Positions 18,321 through 28,362 of a stretch of 64,000 nt of DNA are shown piece by piece. The notes beneath the pieces were generated by a model. That model ran no database searches. It had not been told where the DNA came from and saw nothing but the letters and a program-made list of their open reading frames with translations. Positions within the stretch are counted from its first letter, which is position 1. The number at the start of each line of letters is the position of its first letter. The stretch comes from Paraeggerthella hominis (GTDB lineage: Bacteria > Actinomycetota > Coriobacteriia > Coriobacteriales > Eggerthellaceae), in assembly GCF_021044775.1 (NCBI RefSeq), contig NZ_JAJNOQ010000004.1, positions 124,001-188,000 on the forward strand, given 5' to 3'. The position numbers and the translations under genes were made by a program.

Positions 18321-18851
18321 CTACCCTTCGGCGACAGCTCCGGCCGAACGGGATTCGTACGAAAACCGCCCCTCGGCATTGCCCGCTACCGCAGCCAACG
18401 CATTTCCTATCGGCGTGAGATACCGCCCTTCAAGGCGCACGGCAACCTCGACGGGTTGGCGCAGAAGCCGCACCGGACGCGTCTCGAACGACTCGCCCGC
18501 ATCCACGTAAACGTGATGATCGTAAGAGACGACCTCTTCGGCTTCGTATTCCACGACAACGCGCATGGCAAGCCCTTCGGCGCCCAAGGCGGGCGCGGCC
18601 CTGAGCGCCGCATCGTACGCAATCGGCGTCGCACCTCCGGCAGGCGCCGTCGAGACAGCCGCGCATGCCGCATGAGCCGCATCGTCCACTGCAACCCGCA
18701 AGAACACCGCGCGCCCGACATCGAGAATCCCGCACAGGAACACCAACAGGATCGGAAGCGACACCACGAACGCGACGACGCTTCCTCCCTGTTCGGCGCA
18801 TGCCTGCGCGCGGCTTTTGCGCAGCGGAACGCACAGGCCGCAAAACCTCAC
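18321..18851 (-). CDS. TadE-like minor pseudopilin, variant 1
   Basis: A 176-residue protein from a GTG at 18851 that overlaps the upstream stop (GTGA). Sequence CAEQGGSVVAFVVSLPILLVFLCGILDVGRAVFLRVAVDDAAHAACAAV is the TadE signature: charged leader, Glu, hydrophobic helix, then helix rich in Ala and Asp. The open frame extends upstream to 19967, but that stretch is out of frame with the real Flp-like and peptidase genes and is rejected. It contains cysteines in the N-terminal helix. Confidence 0.75.
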   Translation of the reverse strand: MRFCGLCVPLRKSRAQACAEQGGSVVAFVVSLPILLVFLCGILDVGRAVFLRVAVDDAAHAACAAVSTAPAGGATPIAYDAALRAAPALGAEGLAMRVVVEYEAEEVVSYDHHVYVDAGESFETRPVRLLRQPVEVAVRLEGRYLTPIGNALAAVAGNAEGRFSYESRSAGAVAEG

Positions 18852-19078
18852 GCCGCGCCCGAAGTGACCTTCGAGAACATATCGGTCACCGACGTGCCCG
18901 CCTTGGTGATGGCGCTTTGGATGTTGCCCTGCAGCAGAATCAACGCCGCGCCCAAGCCGACCGCGAACCCCAGCACGATGACCGTTTGAACGATTTCCGA
19001 ACCGCCGTCTTCCTCCCCGCGAACCAAAAGCGCCTTGACCTTGCTCTGCTTCGACCATACGTTCTCCTGCTTTTCCAT
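18848..19078 (-). CDS. Flp-like small pilin-type protein
   Basis: A 76-residue protein. A charged leader (about 26 residues) ends in GEEDGGSEIVQTVIVLGFAVGLGAALILLQ, resembling a prepilin cleavage region with Glu at the +3 to +5 position followed by one hydrophobic helix and a short amphipathic tail. The ATG at 19078 follows AAGGAGGAGTT. It differs clearly from the canonical Flp at 24940-25140 and may be the major subunit of a second fibre or a minor pilin. It lies immediately downstream of the peptidase gene. Confidence 0.7.
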   Translation of the reverse strand: MEKQENVWSKQSKVKALLVRGEEDGGSEIVQTVIVLGFAVGLGAALILLQGNIQSAITKAGTSVTDMFSKVTSGAA

Positions 19079-19126
19079 AACTCCTCCTTGATTCGGCTTC
19101 GCCAACGCCCGACAGCGCCGGCTCCT

Positions 19127-20026
19127 TTACATGCATACGGCAACGTATACGCCGCCGATCAGCCACAATGCTAAAAACGGTGCCATGGGGATACCGTCGC
19201 GAAGCGAGAGCTTGCGCGTTGCCAAGCCCACTGCCGCAACCACGCCGGCGCTTGCGTAGCACGCTGCCAGCCCCACCGGCGCCGCCGCCCCGGTAGCCAG
19301 GGAAAGCGACGCCATGCACCGCACGTCGCCGTGCCCGATCGGGGCCGCCCCGCGCGCACCCCACCAACGGTTCACGGCGAAGCACGCCGCAACCACGACC
19401 GCCCCGAACGCGCATCCGGCGCCCATGCTTGCAACGCCCGCCCACGACGCCTGAAACGCCGCCCCCGCAACAGCCAGCGCAATGCAGCATTCGAGCGGCA
19501 GCATGCGAGCGCGAAGATCGCACGCAACGGCCGCCAGCATGAAGAACGCGCACACCGCCAGGCATGCTGACGGCACCGCAGGCAAGCCCGTAAGAACGAT
19601 CGCGACGCCCGATGCAGCTCCAGCCAGCGCAAGCGCCGCCCTTTTGCGCGGGGTTGCCGGAAAGGAGCACCGCTTTTCCTGCTCGCGCTCCGTGCGCGCC
19701 GCGCTCGCGGGCGACACCTCCAAGCCTGCTTCCTTCAACGCTTGAACCCGCTCCTGCGCAAGGCATCCCGACCGGGCAGCCCTCAGGGCGTCTTCGAGCC
19801 ACAAAGCCACGGCCCCCTCCTCGCCCCGCGCCGACACCGACAACGGCCGATCGGGAAAAGCCCGCTTGAACGACCGGTATCCTTCGAAGGACTGCCACCA
19901 CCAGGTTGTCGCACGGTCGTACGCCCGCTTCAACAGCGCATCCGCCGCCCAGGGAACCGAACGCCACCCCAGCGCTGCGCCGACAAGAGCGGCAAGTACC
20001 AGGCCGAGCGCAGCGTGCCCGGTCAT
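19127..20026 (-). CDS. A24-family prepilin peptidase (TadV/CpaA-like)
   Basis: A 299-residue membrane aspartyl protease that removes the leader from Flp and TadE-type prepilins. The two catalytic Asp motifs are visible: VACDLRARMLPLE and the GxGD-type GHGDVR. An N-terminal region of about 130 residues with one helix and a Trp-rich segment (TTWWWQSFEGY) precedes the peptidase core. It lacks the zinc-binding methylase domain of PilD. The ATG at 20026 overlaps the preceding stop (ATGA). It is the only prepilin peptidase in this locus, so it must serve both Tad gene sets unless another exists elsewhere. Confidence 0.85.
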   Translation of the reverse strand: MTGHAALGLVLAALVGAALGWRSVPWAADALLKRAYDRATTWWWQSFEGYRSFKRAFPDRPLSVSARGEEGAVALWLEDALRAARSGCLAQERVQALKEAGLEVSPASAARTEREQEKRCSFPATPRKRAALALAGAASGVAIVLTGLPAVPSACLAVCAFFMLAAVACDLRARMLPLECCIALAVAGAAFQASWAGVASMGAGCAFGAVVVAACFAVNRWWGARGAAPIGHGDVRCMASLSLATGAAAPVGLAACYASAGVVAAVGLATRKLSLRDGIPMAPFLALWLIGGVYVAVCM

Positions 20027-20625
20027 GCTTTCTCCATCGTCGGGGACAGCATGCGCGAATCGATCATCGAGGCGCGCACGTGGCTGCCGTGCGAAGGACG
20101 GCGCCGAGCACCCTCGTCGCGCGGGGCATCGGGCTGGAACCGAACGATGAACCCGCACGCATCGTTCTTCGGCTCAGACGATACCGCCGCAGCCCCGCCG
20201 CCTGACGAACCGCCGGCGCAACCAGCTGCGGCGCCTTCATGCCGGCCAGCCGAGCAGGAAACCGGAGCGAAGCCGGGAAACTCGAAGCGAAGCGTCCAGC
20301 TTGCACCCTCGACAACCCCAAGCTCCCTTGCAGCCTCGCAGGCGGCCTCGCCGGCGAATCCGCCCGTCCGAGCGGGCACCGCCCCTTCTTCAGCCGATTC
20401 GCCCGCCGCACCCGACGTCGCGACCTCCCCGCCTTTCGGTTGAGCGGCAAGCTCCGAGCCAACCGCACCGTCGCGCACGCCGCCGGACTGCCGCGCAACA
20501 GGCGCAGCGGGCCGAGGCAACGACAACCCTCCCTGAAAGGAATCGCTTCCGTACCGGTGCAAGCACCCGTAGCAAACCTCGGCGTCGTCGAACGCCCCCG
20601 AACCGCACACTGGACACGTCTTCAC
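20023..20625 (-). CDS. Zinc-ribbon protein of the Tad operon
   Basis: A 200-residue protein starting with GTG at 20625 (AAAGGAGAAAGATC upstream, overlapping the previous stop). The N-terminus is a zinc ribbon, CPVCG-x7-VCYGC. The remainder is a low-complexity Gly/Ala/Glu-rich linker and a C-terminal segment (FIVRFQPDAPRDEG) with two further cysteines in between. No membrane segment is visible. I do not recognise the family; it could be an assembly or regulatory protein. It is translationally coupled on both sides. Confidence 0.6.
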   Translation of the reverse strand: MKTCPVCGSGAFDDAEVCYGCLHRYGSDSFQGGLSLPRPAAPVARQSGGVRDGAVGSELAAQPKGGEVATSGAAGESAEEGAVPARTGGFAGEAACEAARELGVVEGASWTLRFEFPGFAPVSCSAGRHEGAAAGCAGGSSGGGAAAVSSEPKNDACGFIVRFQPDAPRDEGARRRPSHGSHVRASMIDSRMLSPTMEKA

Positions 20626-21047
20626 GATCTTTCTCCTTTCACTCGTTCCAACCCTATGCGGTCCCCTTCTTCGAACCAGGGCGCAGCGCACGACGAGAAC
20701 CGCTCGATCACGGCGGCGGCGCCCCGCTCGCGCAGTCTGCGAAAAGGACCGACGTCCCGGCACGACCTCATCACAACCCCTTCCGCATCAACGAACGCAA
20801 TGTCCAGGCGACGCCGCATACCCACCGTGTGCACGTCGCTGCACGGCAGCAAAAGCAACGCCTTGTCCGTCGGCTTGGCCAACAGCAGGCCTCGAGCCCT
20901 GCGCAAGAACCCGGTCGCCACGGCCAACGGCACGACGCTCGCTGAGGCGCAATCCAACGGGGCGCGGCGATCGGCGTCGATGCCCCGACCCTCGCCGCCG
21001 ACGCTCCCCGAAGCAGCCCCTCCCTCTTCCTCATCTTGCACGCACAT
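20622..21047 (-). CDS. DUF192-family protein
   Basis: A 141-residue protein with the DUF192 pattern: SVVPLAVATGFLRRARGLLLAKPTDKALLLLPCSDVHTVGMRRRLDIAFVDAEGVV. The central MRRRLDIAFVD and the later VIERFSS segment fit the family. DUF192 proteins are small beta-barrel-like proteins of unknown function, sometimes exported. Here no signal peptide is visible. The ATG at 21047 overlaps the preceding TGA. Its place inside a Tad operon suggests a link to pilus assembly, which is untested. Confidence 0.75.
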   Translation of the reverse strand: MCVQDEEEGGAASGSVGGEGRGIDADRRAPLDCASASVVPLAVATGFLRRARGLLLAKPTDKALLLLPCSDVHTVGMRRRLDIAFVDAEGVVMRSCRDVGPFRRLRERGAAAVIERFSSCAAPWFEEGDRIGLERVKGERS

Positions 21048-21616
21048 CAAGACGCCCCTCCTTCCATCGTGTAATGCACGGTCACGCTCGTCGCATCGCC
21101 CACGCGCGTGCAGACGACGAACAGCCAGCGATACGCCCCCGAGCCCTTCACGAACGACCCGCAGTCGATCCGCCCTCCCTCCATTGCGGTCCAGCCCCTT
21201 TGCAGCAGCAGGTCCCGAGACGAATCGAACGCGCGCTCCGATTCCTCGGAAACCACGAACCCCACCACCCCGCCGCCCGCGCGAGCGTCCACCCGCACGT
21301 CGTCGGCGCCATCGGGCAGGCCGACCTCGTCCTCAAAGCCCTCGGGAAGCCGCTGTAACCCGAAGGATTCGGTCGAGCGAGCAGCCGAATCGAAAGGCTC
21401 CCCGATTATTCCCGCTCCCCGCAAAGCCTCGACCGCGGCCTCTTGGAGAGGGCCCGGCCGCGCAAGCTGAAAAGCCAGGTCGAGCAACGAGGCTGCGGAT
21501 ATGATCGCAACCACCGCCAGACCCGCTCGCTTCGCACGGCGCGCCATCGTTTTCCGGAGCGAACCATCCTCCCCGCCAAACGCTCGCTCCCGATCCTTGC
21601 CCTTCATCGTGCTCAT
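21047..21616 (-). CDS. Uncharacterised single-pass membrane protein
   Basis: A 189-residue protein with a basic N-terminus (residues 1-30), one hydrophobic segment (AGLAVVAIISAASLLDLAFQLA), and a soluble domain with two cysteines (DCGSFVKGSGAYRWLFVVC). The ATG at 21616 overlaps the stop of the upstream TadE-like gene (GTATGA). Its topology resembles that of the gene at 12459-13067. The family is not recognised; presumably it is a pilus accessory protein. Confidence 0.65.
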   Translation of the reverse strand: MSTMKGKDRERAFGGEDGSLRKTMARRAKRAGLAVVAIISAASLLDLAFQLARPGPLQEAAVEALRGAGIIGEPFDSAARSTESFGLQRLPEGFEDEVGLPDGADDVRVDARAGGGVVGFVVSEESERAFDSSRDLLLQRGWTAMEGGRIDCGSFVKGSGAYRWLFVVCTRVGDATSVTVHYTMEGGAS

Positions 21617-22050
21617 ACGATCACCCCCGGCTTGTAGCAGCTCACCACGAACGACGCCGTATGGTTCAAGGAAGGAAGCACAACCCCGAACACCGACGAC
21701 TTCAAACCAAGTCCGAACAAGGTGGGCGAAAACTCAAGCGTAGCCGTGAAGCGCGTATGCCCCGCCGCTGCGCCCTCGACCGAAACCTGCGTCGTCTCGA
21801 AGGGGCGATCGAACGATGCAGCAAGGTCGGACGCCACCTGCGCTCGGCTTTGCTCGACGCCCTGCCCGTAAGCAGGGGAGGTCGCATGTATCCGAACGGC
21901 GTCGCGAAACGCATTGTCGAACGCCGCGCACTCCGAAAAGAACAGGAGCGCGTTCGTCGCCACCACGGCCACAACGATAAGCACCGGAAACGCCACCGCA
22001 AGCTCAACGGTCATCTGGCCCGATTCTCGAAGCTTTCGCCTTACTCCCAT
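21613..22050 (-). CDS. TadE-like minor pseudopilin, variant 4
   Basis: A 145-residue TadE family protein. The leader MGVRRKLRESGQ is followed by MTVELAVAFPVLIVVAVVATNALLFFSECAAFDNAFRDAVR, a textbook TadE N-terminus (TVELA with the conserved Glu). The C-terminal half is beta-rich. The ATG at 22050 lies inside the end of the preceding TadG-like gene (10-bp overlap). It is coupled to the next gene by ATGA. Confidence 0.85.
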   Translation of the reverse strand: MGVRRKLRESGQMTVELAVAFPVLIVVAVVATNALLFFSECAAFDNAFRDAVRIHATSPAYGQGVEQSRAQVASDLAASFDRPFETTQVSVEGAAAGHTRFTATLEFSPTLFGLGLKSSVFGVVLPSLNHTASFVVSCYKPGVIV

Positions 22051-24164
22051 ACCCTCACCCCCGTCACGTGCGCGTACACGGCCCTCACCTCGTCGGCTGC
22101 GCGCTCGACCACGTCGATCGCCGCATCTTTCACAACGGGCGGCAAGGTGATCTCGATAGAAACGGACGGGCCTCCCTCGCCCAACAGCTCCACAACGGCT
22201 ATCTGCACCTTCCCGTCGAACGACGAGATCTCCTCGATCGCCCCTTGTTCCACCGCGCCCACCATCGACGTGAACACGTCGTTTGATTGCGCAGGATGCG
22301 CGATCGCCTGCTCTTTCAAAGTCAACAGGCGCGCGGAGAAAGCGCTCCCGTCGGCCCGCGCAACATGCGCCGAGTTCACAAGCACGGGCTTCAAGGCATC
22401 GAGGTTTGCAGGTTGAAGCCCCACGGCCGCGATGGCATCCCGAAGGGCCCGCGCCGCCCAGGGACCCAAACCGCTGTTCCCCGCCAAAGGCATGCCGTCG
22501 AGAGCCGTCGAAACGGCGTCGTCAAGCGCCTCTTGCCCGCGCGCGTACGATTCGAGCAATGCCGACCAACAATCGAGCACCGCGCTCAAAGCGCCCGTGG
22601 CAACGCCCGCGTCCGGCGAGCCGTCCAACACCGACGAGATCACGTTCGCCCCCTCGCCCGACGGATCGGATCCGAGCGTGGCTGCCGAAACGGCCGCGCA
22701 AGCCCCCAACGCTTGCGACCCCTGCACAAACGAACTCGCGAACCCGCTCGACGCCGCCTCCCTTCCCGTGTTCGCCGCAAGGACCACCACGCCGAACCTT
22801 CCGGGCGGCTCGGCGCTTATGCGCATGTCGCAGGCATGGCCCACCGCTTCGCGAATACGGTCAAGCAGGCCGGAAACGCGGCTTTTGACCTCGCTCGACA
22901 AAGGATCGAGCTCCGCGCGTGCCTTCTCGTAGCGCTCCACCGCAACCGCCACCGCCTCGTAGTGGTACTCGAAGCCGTTCTCGATCGAGCTTGATGCGGC
23001 GGCAACCTTGCCCATGCTGGAAGCCGAGAATTCGCATTGGGCGCACGTCGGGTACGACCCGGCTTCCATGTGCGCAATGGAGCCGAAGCCGTCCGCTCCG
23101 CTGGCGCCCGGGCACCCCGGCCAAGCATGCATCGTCGTCCGCCCCTCGGAATCCGTCGTACATGGGTAGACGGCTTCGGTATACAGGCTGGTAGCCCTCA
23201 TCTCCGCGGTGTTTTTCGGCAAGCGCGGGAACAGCGCATCGAAAGAATCCTCCGTCTCCCGCACGTACCCGCGCGCAACCTCTTCCGAAGCGAACGCGTA
23301 GAACCTCGAGCGAAGCGCCGATCGAGCGCGATCCCCGACGGACGACCCCTCGGGAGCCTCCATCGCAAGGCGCCGCGGGTAGTAGGCCTGGGCCCGCTTG
23401 AGGGCAACCGAGAACGACCATGCGTCAACGCTTTTGTACAACGGGTTCTCCAACCCCGACATTCCCGCGAGCGCAGACGCGCGCTCGTACATGCAGGCTT
23501 CGGGATTCGCACCGCAATCGCGCTCGAAAGCGGTTCTCTTCGCCTCGTTCGCCTGCTCGGCAGCACGTTCCGCCTCTTCAGCCGCACGCTTCACGTCGGA
23601 AGCGTCGCGGTCGACCTCGTCCTGCACGGTCGACGCACCCTCATGCGCTCCAACGGCGATGTCCTTCCCTTCGAAAGGAGCCAGGACCGCCAACGCCACG
23701 TAATTCGACGCACCCGCATTGTTCGCCGCAGCCACCGAAGCGGCGCTCGCCCCCGAGAAGAACGGCAAAAGGCGCTGCAAACGATTCAAGCCCGAAGCCG
23801 CTTTCTCAGCAAACGAATCGCGCGCATGGGACACGTCGCGGCCCGCCTTGAGCAGCGTTTCGGACGCCGACGCCATCGTCGGCACGCACAGGGCGACCAC
23901 GCCCAAGCCCGTCGCCACAAGGCTCGTAAGCGAAAGCGAGAGCACCACCGCATCGCACACGCGCACGACCACCATGAACTCGGCCACTTCGTTTTCAGCT
24001 GCCAAAGCGGCGGCGTCGGCCACGTTCTGCACCTCCGAAGCCGCAGCGTTCACCCGGCACACCTGCCCAGCCGAGAACACGAGGGACAAGGTGAGCAGCA
24101 GCGCCAGGACCATCCCCGCCGAAGTCAGCCCCGTTTCGTCGCGAAACGGATCGCGCCACCTCAT
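22041..24164 (-). CDS. Large TadG-like pilus assembly protein
   Basis: A 707-residue protein. An N-terminal TadG-type segment (ETGLTSAGMVLALLLTLSLVFSAGQVCRVNAAASEVQNVADAAALAAENEVAEF) has the usual VQNVADAAALAA motif. A second pair of hydrophobic stretches follows (about 65-100). The long Ala/Glu-rich region at 150-220 is likely coiled coil. The C-terminal part is predicted extracellular with scattered cysteines. The ATG at 24164 overlaps the previous TGA. TadG proteins are minor components anchoring the fibre; this one is longer than usual. Confidence 0.75.
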   Translation of the reverse strand: MRWRDPFRDETGLTSAGMVLALLLTLSLVFSAGQVCRVNAAASEVQNVADAAALAAENEVAEFMVVVRVCDAVVLSLSLTSLVATGLGVVALCVPTMASASETLLKAGRDVSHARDSFAEKAASGLNRLQRLLPFFSGASAASVAAANNAGASNYVALAVLAPFEGKDIAVGAHEGASTVQDEVDRDASDVKRAAEEAERAAEQANEAKRTAFERDCGANPEACMYERASALAGMSGLENPLYKSVDAWSFSVALKRAQAYYPRRLAMEAPEGSSVGDRARSALRSRFYAFASEEVARGYVRETEDSFDALFPRLPKNTAEMRATSLYTEAVYPCTTDSEGRTTMHAWPGCPGASGADGFGSIAHMEAGSYPTCAQCEFSASSMGKVAAASSSIENGFEYHYEAVAVAVERYEKARAELDPLSSEVKSRVSGLLDRIREAVGHACDMRISAEPPGRFGVVVLAANTGREAASSGFASSFVQGSQALGACAAVSAATLGSDPSGEGANVISSVLDGSPDAGVATGALSAVLDCWSALLESYARGQEALDDAVSTALDGMPLAGNSGLGPWAARALRDAIAAVGLQPANLDALKPVLVNSAHVARADGSAFSARLLTLKEQAIAHPAQSNDVFTSMVGAVEQGAIEEISSFDGKVQIAVVELLGEGGPSVSIEITLPPVVKDAAIDVVERAADEVRAVYAHVTGVRVWE

Positions 24165-24691
24165 TGCAACCACGCCCCTATCCAATCCTTCGGGTTTCGG
24201 CCCGCCTCCATGCGGCTCGCCCAATCAGGCTGCACGGGCTGCCGGCAGCTCACCCGCACTTCAAGATTCCCCCGTTCGTTCACGAGGCCCAGCAAAGCCG
24301 CTCCGGCATCCAGCAGCGGTAACGGCCGCAGCTCGTTGGAGATGGTCGCGCTCACCGCGTCGGATTGCTCGTCGCCCTCGAGGACAATGCCCCAGCTGCA
24401 ACCTCCTTCGTGAACGTGAAAGCACGAGATCGAAGGCACGGCTCCCAAGCGATGCCTCACGAACGCTTCGCAGCTTTCGTCCATCGGGCCTGCGGCATCG
24501 GTCTTGGTTGCCAGAAGACGGCACGCCTCGGAAGCGGCCGCGTGCATGACCATGCGGTCGTACAGCACGATCGCCGGCTGTATCAGCAGCAGAAGCCCGA
24601 CCAGCAGAACCGGTATCAAAGCAGCCGCCTCCACCGTCGCCTGCCCAACAGGCTCGCGTGCGCGCAGCGCCGTCGCCGTATCTCTTGCCAT
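24161..24691 (-). CDS. TadE-like minor pseudopilin, variant 5
   Basis: A 176-residue protein with the TadE motif VGQATVEAAALIPVLLVGLLLLIQPAIVLYDRMVMHAAASEACRLLAT. The cytoplasmic leader is about 19 residues. The ATG at 24691 is 11 bases from GGAGG; an in-frame GTG at 24703 sits too close to the ribosome site. The C-terminal domain has four or five cysteines. It overlaps the downstream TadG-like gene. Confidence 0.8.
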   Translation of the reverse strand: MARDTATALRAREPVGQATVEAAALIPVLLVGLLLLIQPAIVLYDRMVMHAAASEACRLLATKTDAAGPMDESCEAFVRHRLGAVPSISCFHVHEGGCSWGIVLEGDEQSDAVSATISNELRPLPLLDAGAALLGLVNERGNLEVRVSCRQPVQPDWASRMEAGRNPKDWIGAWLQ

Positions 24692-24724
24692 TCCCGATGC
24701 CACCTCCTTCGCGCCTTCCGGCCT

Positions 24725-24976
24725 TCAGTACAAGAACACGTCCGCGATACCGCCCGCCAGCACCCCTTGAACATGATGGGAAGCCGAAGCCAAGGCGTGA
24801 TCCACGAACAAGCCGCTCTTCAATGAGCGCCACAACGCCCCCAACGCCACAAGGACCGAGATGAACGCCGCCGCAACAATGGCGAACTCCACCGTGCTCT
24901 GACCTGCACATTTCCAGGGAATCCGCCCATCAAGCCAAGCTACAGCCCGTTGATGCCCTCCGCGATGGCGTTCCAA
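24725..24976 (-). CDS. Small TadE/Flp-like pseudopilin, start uncertain
   Basis: A short protein with the pseudopilin signature AGQSTVEFAIVAAAFISVLVALGALWRSLKSG and a 35-residue tail. No ATG or GTG lies at a sensible place; the nearest in-frame start is a TTG at 24976, inside the end of the flp gene, with no clear ribosome site. Translation may depend on coupling to flp. The cleavage-type motif is intact and the frame has no stops, so I regard it as real. The protein is about 83 residues from this start. Confidence 0.6.
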   Translation of the reverse strand: MERHRGGHQRAVAWLDGRIPWKCAGQSTVEFAIVAAAFISVLVALGALWRSLKSGLFVDHALASASHHVQGVLAGGIADVFLY

Positions 24977-25140
24977 AGCTCTTGGAGCTTGGGCCTGAAC
25001 ACCGTGATAGCGATAATCGCAATGACCACCAGCACGCCGACCAAAATCGCATATTCCGTGGTTCCCTGCCCCTCCTCCCGACGTCGCAAACGGCCCGCTT
25101 GACACGTCGCCTTCGCCAACAACCTGCGGTATTCGTCCAT
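24940..25140 (-). CDS. flp: Flp-type major pilin
   Basis: A 66-residue class IVb pilin. The leader MDEYRRLLAKATCQAGRLRRREEG is followed by the cleavage region QGTTEYAILVGVLVVIAIIAITVF, with Glu and Tyr in the TTEY position typical of Flp. The tail is RPKLQELWNAIAEGINGL. The ATG at 25140 follows AAGGAGGAACGCTC. The longer frame to 25173 opens with a TTG overlapping tadC and is not preferred. Cleavage would be by the A24 peptidase at 19127-20026. Confidence 0.92.
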   Translation of the reverse strand: MDEYRRLLAKATCQAGRLRRREEGQGTTEYAILVGVLVVIAIIAITVFRPKLQELWNAIAEGINGL

Positions 25141-25169
25141 GAGCGTTCCTCCTTGCTCCGGGGGCCATT

Positions 25170-26099
25170 TCAAAACCCCTCCATCAGTTCAAGCAGCACG
25201 GGGCCCAAAACCAGCAGCAGCATAGCTGGCAGGATGAGCGTCCCCGTAGGCACCATCATCTTCACGGGCGCTTTCGCCACGCTTTCCTCCACGTAAGCGC
25301 GATGCTCCGCGCGCGCTTCCACCGAAGCCGCCTCCAGGATCTCCGCAAGGGACGTCCCGAAGCGCAGCGACCTGACCACGTTCTCCACCACCCGCCCAAG
25401 CGCGGGTGCATCGTACGAGGCAGCCAAGCTGCGAAGCGCGTCCTCCCTGGTGGAAAGCCCCGATGTCCAAGCTCTCTGCGCTGCGGCGCACTCCTGAGCG
25501 AAGGGCGTGTTGAAATGGGTTCCGTACAGCTGAAAGCTCCTGTCGAACGAAAGCCCGCTTCTCAATCCCAAAGACACCACTTCGAGCATTTCCGACAGGC
25601 TTCTGCCAAGCGCCTCGACGCGCTGTCGCTCGGCCCTGCGAACCGCCCGCGCGGGCAACGTCGCCCCCGCCGTTGCCCCAGCCAGCGCCCCGATCGCCGC
25701 CAGCTCCACCGAGAACAGCAATCCTGCCGCCACGCCAACCAGCATGCCCGCACCTGCAAGGCGCACGGACGCCTCGACGAACCCCTGCGCGGAAACGCCG
25801 TCCTTCAAACCCGCCTTCCTCGCATGCTCGGACAACCAGGCTTGCGCACCGGCCGAACGCATGCCGCCCGAAAGCGGCCTGGTGGCGCCCAAGGCAAGCA
25901 GCCGGGTCAATCGCTGCAGATAGCCAACGACCCCGCGCCCCGCGCGCATTGGCTCCGTCTCCAGCGAGGCGCGCGCACGCCTGCGCCGACACGCTGCAGC
26001 CCGCGCATCGGCCCACGTCGCGGCAAAGCACCACCCGCCGATTCCGGCCGTCAAAGCAGCACCGGCGGCTAACGCAAACGAAAGCTCCGCGAGCAACAT
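25170..26099 (-). CDS. tadC: Tad platform protein TadC, copy 1
   Basis: A 309-residue T2SSF protein with an N-terminal helix, a central helix pair (AGAGMLVGVAAGLLFSVELAAIGALAGATAGATL) and an F domain (LGRSLSEMLEVVSLGLRSGLSFDRSFQLYGTHF). The C-terminal helix is VPTGTLILPAMLLLVLGPVLLELMEGF. The ATG at 26099 overlaps the TadB stop (GACTGATG). It forms the set-1 platform with TadB. Confidence 0.9.
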   Translation of the reverse strand: MLLAELSFALAAGAALTAGIGGWCFAATWADARAAACRRRRARASLETEPMRAGRGVVGYLQRLTRLLALGATRPLSGGMRSAGAQAWLSEHARKAGLKDGVSAQGFVEASVRLAGAGMLVGVAAGLLFSVELAAIGALAGATAGATLPARAVRRAERQRVEALGRSLSEMLEVVSLGLRSGLSFDRSFQLYGTHFNTPFAQECAAAQRAWTSGLSTREDALRSLAASYDAPALGRVVENVVRSLRFGTSLAEILEAASVEARAEHRAYVEESVAKAPVKMMVPTGTLILPAMLLLVLGPVLLELMEGF

Positions 26100-27039
26100 C
26101 AGTCCACCTCCACAGCCAGCATGCGCCGCACGGCGAGCACGCCCGCCGCCTGCATCCCAAGCGCAAGCGCCAAAAGAGCCACACCCAGAGGGCTTTCGAA
26201 AAACGGTTCGAGAAACCCCTCGCTGACAAGCGAGAAAACCGCTATCAGGGCAAAAGGCATGACGCTTACCACGCGGGCCGACAGCTTGGCCTGCGCCGTT
26301 TGAACGCGCAACGACCTTTTCAAATCCAGCTCGCCTTCCACCATGTCCCGCGCAGCATCGAGCACCTGCCGCATGCTGCCGCCCGCCTGGTGCTGCACAT
26401 CCAACGCAACCGCGACGAACGCCAGCTCGGGCACCGACGCTCCGCTTCGCAGCGTTTCAAGCGCTTCATGTGCCCCGCGCCCCGCCTCCATACGACCGGC
26501 CGCACGTTCGAACAGCTCTTTCAAAGGACCCTTCGACTCGTTGGCCACCTGCTGAAACGTCTGTATAAGAGACAGTCCCGACTGAAAGCACGTGCCCATC
26601 GACCGCAAAGCGTCGGGAACGGATTCCCGCAAAGCCTCGCGCCTTTTGTCCCGCACAGCCCTCAACCGAGCAGCAATAACTGCGCACGAACACGCCGAAA
26701 CCGCCGCGCCGCACACCCAAGAAGACGTCGCCAAGCTCAAAGCCGCCGCAAACGCGCCCGCCCATACCACGAACACGGAAAGCAAGGATTCCTCGGAAGC
26801 CGAAAAACCACGAGCCCGAGCAACCCAAACCGCCTCCTTAGCCAAATCCTCCAAGCCGGGACGTCGTAACAGCCACCGGGAAGCAGGACGCGCCCACCGA
26901 ACCCCGTTTCTCAACCGCCACGCCAAACGACCCGTTCTTCCCCGAGGCACAACCGAAGCGGATCCGAAGGCTGGAGCAAGCGGGCGGGCGCCGGCCGCGA
27001 GCACCGTGGAAAGCCCGAACCCGAATGCCGCAAGCGCCC

Positions 27040-28352
<1,313 letters not shown>

Positions 28353-28362
<10 letters not shown>

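Noticed and set aside
18852..19967. Upstream extension of the TadE-like frame
   Set aside because: It overlaps the Flp-like and prepilin-peptidase genes in another frame; only the part after the GTG at 18851 shows pseudopilin features.
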